64,000 bases of DNA from the NCBI RefSeq assembly GCF_051251085.1, contig NZ_JBPCZH010000002.1, positions 434,001 through 498,000 on the forward strand, given 5' to 3'. Below the pieces are notes generated by a model that made no database searches, was not told where the DNA came from, and was given only the letters and a program-made list of their open reading frames with translations. Positions 58,958 to 64,000 of the stretch are shown here, one piece after another (the stretch's first letter is position 1; every line of letters starts with the position of its first letter). Source of the stretch: Cernens ardua (GTDB lineage Bacteria; Pseudomonadota; Gammaproteobacteria; Pseudomonadales; Halomonadaceae). A program made the position numbers and the translations under genes.

Positions 58958-60484
58958 TCGCCCACGTGTTAAAGGACCAAAGAATGCAATGGTCAGCATG
59001 ACGATCAACATGCTGATAACAATAAAGGCGATCACGGAGGTGGCGCCCCACAGGCTCAGAATAGTGGCGATCAGGATACTGGAAAATACAGTAGATATTC
59101 GGCTGAATGAATAGCAGAAGCCGACAGCTCTCGCTCGAATAGCCGTTGGAAACAGTTCTGTCTGATATGCGTGGAAAGCATAGGTCATCCATGCGGTACT
59201 TAATGTCACCATAAAGCCTGTCACTATCAATGCAATAGGATGGAGGGAATAGGCAAACAAAGTGCCGAATATTACTGTACCCAGGCTAGCGAGGACGATT
59301 TGCCATTTGTTCTCGACACGATTGGCTACTTTCATCAGCATAATTGAGCCTAATGGATAGGCAAGTGTAATGAAGAAAGCATACAGCAGGCTATGAGTAA
59401 TGGCTGTCCCCCGATTGCTTAACAGCGCAGGTAGCCAGTTACCAAAACCGAAAAAGCCAATGGCCTGAAATATATTGAAAACGACCAATAGTATGACGCG
59501 GTTACGGTAAGGGGCCTGCCACATACTGACATTACGTTCGTTATGTTTTGGTACCACAGTTGATGCTGCTGTTTGAGTGCTGGCTCGTAAACATACGGAA
59601 CTGGTGGTTGATACTGCATGGTGTTCGGGACGTTTAGCAGTGTCTTTGCGAGCGATTCCACATTTGGCTTCTATCTCTGACATGATGTTATCAGCTGTTT
59701 GGTAATACCCATGCTCAGCCAACCAGCGAGGGGATTCGGGTAATTTTTTACGACACCACCAAACGATCAGTGCAAAGGCCGCACTCATCAGTACGACCCA
59801 GCGCCAGCCTGCTATGCCCATGGGCGCATGTGGTACCAAAAGCCAGGACATCAGTGCGACACAGGGGACTGACAGGAATTGTATGGCAAAAGCGAACGCA
59901 AACGCCTTATTGCGCATATGTGTGGGTACACATTCGGTTAGATAGGCATCAATCGTGACCAGTTCTACCCCAAGCCCTATACCCACCATAAAGCGGAAGC
60001 CAATGACACCCAACGCATGCGTTTGCACCGCCATCAGAACACTCATGATGCTGTACCAGATAAGTGCAATAGTAAAAACAGAACGTCGGCCAAAACGGTC
60101 TACCAAGGCACTTAACAGGCTGGCACCTGCGAATAGCCCAAGAAAAGTAGCCGCCGTGAAGGCTGCCTGATCTGAAAAGCCGAATACGCCATGGTTACCC
60201 TGGGCAAAGATATGCGACCCAATGAGTCCAGGGCTAATATAGGCGCTCTGGAAAAGGTCGAATAACTCAAAAAAGCCACCTAACGATAGAAGAGCGATAA
60301 ATGACCAAAGCGCCTTACAGGACGGTAATTCATCAATACGTGCAGCAATAACCTCTCCATGCGATTGCGGAAGAGGCTGATACGGTGTATTGCTCGTCTG
60401 TACCTCGCTGCTCAAACGCTCTTTCCTGTTTTCTTTAGAGCCGTTTATTGCGGAGTCAGCGAGGATTTCATAGGGGGTAGTCAT
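58934..60484 (-). CDS. MFS transporter (sugar porter/MHS-like)
   Basis: Inner-membrane major facilitator, 516 residues with 12 helices. Signs are DRFGRRSVFT in the 2-3 loop, PESPRWLAEHGYY after helix 6 (the sugar-porter PESPR motif), and RARAVGFCYSFSRISTVFSS late in the protein. It resembles YdjE/NiaP-like transporters of aromatic or sugar-derived acids. It has a ~50-residue polar N-terminus and a long central loop (RPEHHAVSTTSSVCLRAS) that is longer than usual. The 3' end overlaps the prepilin peptidase gene in the opposite direction by 24 bp. Substrate unknown. Confidence 0.9.
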   Translation of the reverse strand: MTTPYEILADSAINGSKENRKERLSSEVQTSNTPYQPLPQSHGEVIAARIDELPSCKALWSFIALLSLGGFFELFDLFQSAYISPGLIGSHIFAQGNHGVFGFSDQAAFTAATFLGLFAGASLLSALVDRFGRRSVFTIALIWYSIMSVLMAVQTHALGVIGFRFMVGIGLGVELVTIDAYLTECVPTHMRNKAFAFAFAIQFLSVPCVALMSWLLVPHAPMGIAGWRWVVLMSAAFALIVWWCRKKLPESPRWLAEHGYYQTADNIMSEIEAKCGIARKDTAKRPEHHAVSTTSSVCLRASTQTAASTVVPKHNERNVSMWQAPYRNRVILLVVFNIFQAIGFFGFGNWLPALLSNRGTAITHSLLYAFFITLAYPLGSIMLMKVANRVENKWQIVLASLGTVIFGTLFAYSLHPIALIVTGFMVTLSTAWMTYAFHAYQTELFPTAIRARAVGFCYSFSRISTVFSSILIATILSLWGATSVIAFIVISMLIVMLTIAFFGPLTRGRSLESISE

Positions 60485-60619
60485 ATGAGTTGATCCACAA
60501 TGTGTGATTGGCTCATAGTCTACCGCTTTGTTGTGAGTTTTTTGTTTTAATTTATACTTTTCTTTATGGATTTTTTAAATCTTTATTGCTTATAAAGTTC
60601 AAATAGTGGATTTTGTTTT

Positions 60620-61771
60620 CTATTTGATTGGTTTTTTTGAAACTTTTTGTTTATAGTTTTTGGGGTTCTCATCTGTAGAAGCGTTCATCTTATCTCTCGA
60701 GGTTCTTTGCATGTTTCTTCTACGGAATTCCGACTGTTCTTCTGCAAATAGTGTCCACGCGGCAATAAACAATGCAGCGATAAGGGGGCCAACGACAAAG
60801 CCGTTGATACCGAACATGGAGAGGCCGCCGATGGTAGAAATAAGCACCATATAGTCGGGAAGTTTGGTTTCTTTTCCTACCAGCGGTGGACGTAGTACAT
60901 TATCCACCATCCCGATGATGCATACGCCGACAAAGATCAGTATGCCACCGCTGATATAGTCGCCCACGACCAGTAAATATACGGCGACAGGTATCCACAC
61001 AATAGCGGCGCCTATTGCGGGTAAGAGTGACATAAATCCCATCATGACACCGCACAGTAGCGCGGCGTTAATACCCAATAGCCAGAAAGTGACACCTCCG
61101 ATAACTCCCTGCACGATCGCAATGATAACGTTACCTTTCACCGTGGCACGCACCACCGCGGTAAATTTGCTTACCAACTGGTTGGTGTAATCTTCACTCA
61201 GTGGGATAGCGGCGAGGATTTGATTTCCCAGCCTCTGTCCATCACGGTAAAGATAGAAAAGCAGGTACAACATGATGCCGAGCCCCACACTGAATTCCAG
61301 CGTATTCTGTCCGAAGGAAAAAATACTGGAGGCCAGCATCTGACTACCTTGTGCCGCGCCGGATGATAAATGCTCTCTCAGCTCAGATAGATTACCCAAG
61401 CGGTAATGGTTAATGAAATGGATAACGCGTGGGGGAATCGCATTTTGAATACGTATAAGATACGCATTGAAATCGATATCACCACTTCGCAGATGGGTAT
61501 AGACCGAAGCGCCTTCTCTTACCAAAGCCCCAATAATCAAGGAGGTAGGAATGATGACGATAAAAATACAGACGGTGACACTCATGAGCGCAGCCAGATT
61601 ACCGCGCCCTTTAAACCAACGATAAAAAGCATTGTTCATCGGCTGAAAGAGTATCGCTAGAATCACTGCCCAGAAAATAGCACCGTAATGGGGCTTGATG
61701 AGCATGAAAAACGCCACGGTCACCAGCGCGAGCAGGAGAACAAAGGCTTTGTGCTGAGTTACTGTTTGCAT
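60620..61771 (-). CDS. AI-2E family transporter (second copy)
   Basis: Membrane protein of the AI-2E/PerM family, 383 residues with eight helices. The ATG at 61771 has AAGGGA ten bases upstream; a GTG at 61789 is less likely. Conserved segments are VILAILFQPMNNAFYRWFKGRGNLAALMSVTVCIF (in parts), GFMSLLPAIGAAIVWIPVAVYLLV, and VDNVLRPPLVGKETKLPDYMVLISTIGGLSMFGINGFVVGPLIAALFIAAW (in parts). The LPAIGAAIVWIP and DNVLRP...TKLPD motifs place it with YdiK-like members rather than with the 17308 gene. The tail is Lys/Arg/Asn-rich. Substrate unknown. Confidence 0.92.
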   Translation of the reverse strand: MQTVTQHKAFVLLLALVTVAFFMLIKPHYGAIFWAVILAILFQPMNNAFYRWFKGRGNLAALMSVTVCIFIVIIPTSLIIGALVREGASVYTHLRSGDIDFNAYLIRIQNAIPPRVIHFINHYRLGNLSELREHLSSGAAQGSQMLASSIFSFGQNTLEFSVGLGIMLYLLFYLYRDGQRLGNQILAAIPLSEDYTNQLVSKFTAVVRATVKGNVIIAIVQGVIGGVTFWLLGINAALLCGVMMGFMSLLPAIGAAIVWIPVAVYLLVVGDYISGGILIFVGVCIIGMVDNVLRPPLVGKETKLPDYMVLISTIGGLSMFGINGFVVGPLIAALFIAAWTLFAEEQSEFRRRNMQRTSRDKMNASTDENPKNYKQKVSKKPIK

Positions 61772-61960
61772 CCGAGAAAATCCCTTCACCTTATAGTGTT
61801 TGTTATCACTTTACCGATGGCAGTGATCCAGAGCTGACATGTCATCAAGCATAGCGGTTTACGACTTTATTCGCCTTTAATGAGTTTACGCCTTGCATTT
61901 TTTTGCTCGATTCGGGGCCAGGCGCGGTGTCCTGTCCATGCAAGAAATCACGATCATCTC

Positions 61961-62004
61961 CAGTGTCTCTGATGATCGATACCAATGTCTCTGATGATCG
62001 ATAG
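61961..62004. repeat. 22-bp tandem duplication
   Basis: Units 61961-61982 and 61983-62004 share ATGTCTCTGATGATCGATA-type sequence and differ at two bases (G/A at the third position and the final base). It lies 190 bp upstream of the AI-2E gene start. Confidence 0.88.
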
Positions 62005-62086
62005 TATGGATGTTGGCAACGGAAAGTGATATTCGGAGATGGGGGAGAGCGGTGAAGGCCCTGAGCGAGAGGCTATACTGGCTGAT

Positions 62087-62111
62087 TTAGTCCGCCAAAA
62101 CAAGCGGACTA
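62087..62111 (-). terminator. Inverted repeat downstream of speD
   Basis: TTAGTCCGC pairs exactly with GCGGACTAA around a seven- to eight-base loop, about 100 bp after the speD stop. There is no proper T-run on either strand (A-rich on one side), so its termination role is uncertain. Confidence 0.4.
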
Positions 62112-62209
62112 AAAGAGGGCACAGGCGCCGTTGGGCTGAGTGTGAATGACATGGCCCGTTGACACTTTCCGTTATTCTCAATAAAAAGTGTGACCTCGAT
62201 TCATCCACG

Positions 62210-63019
62210 CTAATCGAGATTACGTGAGTAGAAAATTTCCAGCATCTCTCGACGTAAGCCTGATTCTATCGATGCTGCCTTTTCAAAGGAGATATCGCGC
62301 TTGGTAATGCCAAACAGGTAGTTGTCGAGGTCAAATTCCTTCAGCAGCATTTTGGTATGAAACAGGTTTTCCTGATAGACATTCACATCGATCATTTGAT
62401 ATCGGCGTTTGGTGTCTTCAGCCAGATAATCCTGAATCGAGGTGATCTCGTGATCAATAAAGAGTTTTCTACCATTGATATCCCGCGTAAAGCCGCGGAC
62501 ACGATAATCCATGGTGACGATATCCGAATCGAAACTATGAATCAGATAATTGAGCGCTTTCAACGGTGAAATCATCCCGCAGGTAGAAACATCGATATCC
62601 AGACGGAAAGTGCAGATTCCATTTTCCGGATGTGATTCCGGATAGGTATGAACCGTAACATGGCTTTTGTCGAGATGGCCCACAATGGTTTCAGGGAGAG
62701 GTCCCGGGCCAGGCTCCGTATTCACGGGTTCTTCCAGTGCATGCTCTGCAATCAGGATGGTAACGCTGGCTCCGTGAGGTTCATAATCCTGACGGGCAAT
62801 ATTCAGTACGTGCGCACCAATGATATTGGTGACGTCTTTCAGTATTTGAGTCAAACGGTCAGCACTGTAAAGGTCATCGATATAATCAATGTACTCCTCA
62901 CGTTGCTCGGGCGTTTGCGCGTAACAAATATCGTAGATATTGAAGCTAAGAGAACTGGTCAGATTATTGAATCCGTGGAGTCTAAGCCTATCGCTCAATT
63001 CATGCCCCCCCTTTGGCAT
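62210..63019 (-). CDS. speD: S-adenosylmethionine decarboxylase proenzyme
   Basis: Makes decarboxylated SAM for spermidine synthesis; a pyruvoyl enzyme that self-cleaves. The 269 residues match the E. coli type (264). LRLHGFNNLTSSLSFNIYDICYAQTPEQ starts the fold. The self-cleavage site is Lys118-Ser119 in GHLDKSHVTVHTYPESHPE, and the later catalytic Cys147 is in VSTCGMISPLKALN; both match E. coli positions at an offset of seven. It ends EMLEIFYSRNLD. I start at the ATG at 63019 by similarity; a TTG at 63073 would add 18 residues. No speE is adjacent. The pairing with the OsmC gene is as in Pseudomonas. Confidence 0.96.
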   Translation of the reverse strand: MPKGGHELSDRLRLHGFNNLTSSLSFNIYDICYAQTPEQREEYIDYIDDLYSADRLTQILKDVTNIIGAHVLNIARQDYEPHGASVTILIAEHALEEPVNTEPGPGPLPETIVGHLDKSHVTVHTYPESHPENGICTFRLDIDVSTCGMISPLKALNYLIHSFDSDIVTMDYRVRGFTRDINGRKLFIDHEITSIQDYLAEDTKRRYQMIDVNVYQENLFHTKMLLKEFDLDNYLFGITKRDISFEKAASIESGLRREMLEIFYSRNLD

Positions 63020-63073
63020 ATCGGGATTTGCAGGTATCGGTCGTAAAACCGATGAAGACCCTTGCGATGGCAA

Positions 63074-63555
63074 GGTGCCGTATTATGCCCCCATTTCGGC
63101 TGAATAACACCTCTCATATGTGATTTGAGGAAGGAAATATACCCGACGTTCACAAGAAAAATGTGCAATCAGAAAAGGGGGCGGCATGCATGATCTTTTC
63201 CAATGGTACTCCATGCATTGGCATTATTGCGCATCAACCCCAGGTAATCATGACCCTATAGTTTGAAAATGATTAATAGCTCGCCAGGAACGAGCGGTGA
63301 AGGACACGAAAAGGGAAAAGAGAGACGGAAAAAAGAGCGGGGGCAAAATGATGACTCAACATGTGGAGCGGCATTAGGAAAGAGACGCGCAATTGATATA
63401 TTCGGCCTGTGATGGGCTAGAGCACTAAAATTGGATAGAGCACTAAAGATTGAGCTGAGCACTAAAGGTCAGCAATGGAACGGAGGCCCCATGTCCAGTG
63501 CCTGCATGCAAGGCGAGGCTCTCCTGGAAAGGAGAGCTTCAATCAAAGGCAAGTA
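63074..63555. other. Spacer between the OsmC gene and speD
   Basis: About 480 bp, including a purine-rich stretch around 63290-63355 (GGACACGAAAAGGGAAAAG, then GAGACGG and A runs) and a three-copy tandem repeat at 63418-63471. A minus-strand frame at 63256-63462 (68 codons) is low-complexity and not called. Its promoter content is unclear. Confidence 0.45.
63418..63471. repeat. Three-copy ~19-bp tandem repeat
   Basis: Units start at 63418, 63436 and 63455, each holding GAGCACTAAA with a variable tail (ATTGGATA, GATTGAGC, GGTCAGC). It lies about 85 bp after the OsmC gene stop, between that gene and speD. Confidence 0.85.
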
Positions 63556-63981
63556 TCAGGTATCGGCTTCGTGGACTTCATACTCGTGAGTAATTTCCAC
63601 TCCCCCTTTGGTCAGCATCAGGGAAGCGCTGCAATATTTGTCAGCCGAAAGTTCCACGGCACGTTTGACTTGTGTTTCCTTGAGGTTGTGTCCGGTAACA
63701 ATAAATTTGATGTGAATTCGCGTAAACACGGAAGGCACTGTATCAGCACGTTCGGCATCCAGTTTTACTTTACAGTCGACCACGTTTTGACGCGCTTTGG
63801 AAAGAATCTCGATCACATCGAAGGAGGTACAGCCCCCCAACCCCATAAGCACCATTTCCATCGGGCGTGGGCCTGTGTTACGCCCGCCATGATCGGGTGA
63901 TCCATCCATAACGACGCTATGGCCGCTTCCCGCTTCTGCTACAAATTGGCGCCCATTGGTCCAATTGATTTCTGCTTTCAT
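63556..63981 (-). CDS. OsmC family protein (YhfA-like)
   Basis: OsmC-fold protein of 141 residues, a family of thiol peroxidases and related proteins. Conserved features are GGRNTGPRPMEMVLMGLGGCTSFDVIEIL with Cys51, and the second Cys117 in DKYCSASLML, as in the peroxidatic pair. It is of the YhfA subgroup that lies next to crp in enterobacteria and next to vfr and speD in Pseudomonas; the crp homologue, if present, would lie beyond the right edge. GAGGAG precedes the ATG. It reads leftward toward speD, but a 480-bp spacer separates them. Confidence 0.93.
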   Translation of the reverse strand: MKAEINWTNGRQFVAEAGSGHSVVMDGSPDHGGRNTGPRPMEMVLMGLGGCTSFDVIEILSKARQNVVDCKVKLDAERADTVPSVFTRIHIKFIVTGHNLKETQVKRAVELSADKYCSASLMLTKGGVEITHEYEVHEADT

Positions 63982-64000
63982 GCTGTTCTCCTCGAGTATG

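Larger units (their letters stand above)
61772..62209. other. Spacer between speD and the AI-2E gene
   Basis: 438 bp without a gene. It holds the tandem duplication at 61961-62004, the inverted repeat around 62087-62111 (TTAGTCCGC with GCGGACTAA), and ACACTTT/AAAGTGT flanking a 16-base AT-rich loop around 62163-62192. The latter two follow speD and may form its 3' end. Confidence 0.5.

Overview
This is a chromosomal window from a gammaproteobacterium, most likely of the Halomonadaceae (order Oceanospirillales). That placement is inferred from gene order and content: dnaX-ybaB-recR, rnd-ycgL-ycgN, rpsF-rpsR-DUF2232-rplI-dnaB, an OsmC protein next to speD, and a six-gene Mrp Na+/H+ antiporter operon of the fused-A type. 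By eye the base composition is near half GC, low for Halomonas itself, so a lower-GC branch such as Zymobacter/Carnimonas is possible; this is a guess. No rRNA, insertion sequence, prophage, integrase or CRISPR array was seen.

Layout. 1-5.2 kb: the 3' end of dnaX, ybaB and recR (replication/recombination), then rnd-ycgL-ycgN. 5.2-9.8 kb, minus strand: an EamA exporter, tesB and oligopeptidase B. 10-18.5 kb, plus strand: a small membrane protein, HrpA helicase, lipoprotein MlaA, a Bcr/CflA-type MFS and an AI-2E-family permease. 18.7-21.3 kb: thioredoxin and a sulfur-related divergent pair (TSUP permease and cysB). 21.6-26.5 kb: periplasmic glucan protein OpgD, a LysR regulator and an AT-rich stand-alone ABC exporter.

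26.6-32.7 kb, minus strand: a sugar-acid block with gnd, an MHS-type MFS, a KguE-like TIM-barrel protein and a LacI/PtxS-like regulator. 33.2-35.2 kb: a membrane-anchored DNA/RNA endonuclease and RhtA. 35.6-36.1 kb: three tRNA-Leu(CAG) genes in tandem. 36.7-44.8 kb: RNase R, RlmB, the S6/S18/L9 ribosomal operon, DnaB and a 98-residue unknown. 45.5-47.4 kb: a small unknown and ferrochelatase. 47.6-53.6 kb, minus strand: the mrpACDEFG operon. 53.8-57.4 kb: rsmE, purD, a HIT protein and a GNAT. 57.9-64 kb: an aberrant prepilin peptidase, an MFS, a second AI-2E permease, speD and an OsmC protein.

The genes are mostly housekeeping. The unusual material is in the spacers, which are long for a bacterium and carry many short degenerate tandem duplications (three with a 22-bp unit), purine-rich tracts, operator-like palindromes and structured inverted repeats, including an orphan terminator that may end a small RNA. 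Among proteins, the most unusual is a prepilin peptidase that lacks the N-terminal domain and has about 155 unrelated residues inserted between its catalytic core and its last conserved motif. No clearly new multi-gene system is evident. Positions of short sites were counted by hand and may be off by a base or two.
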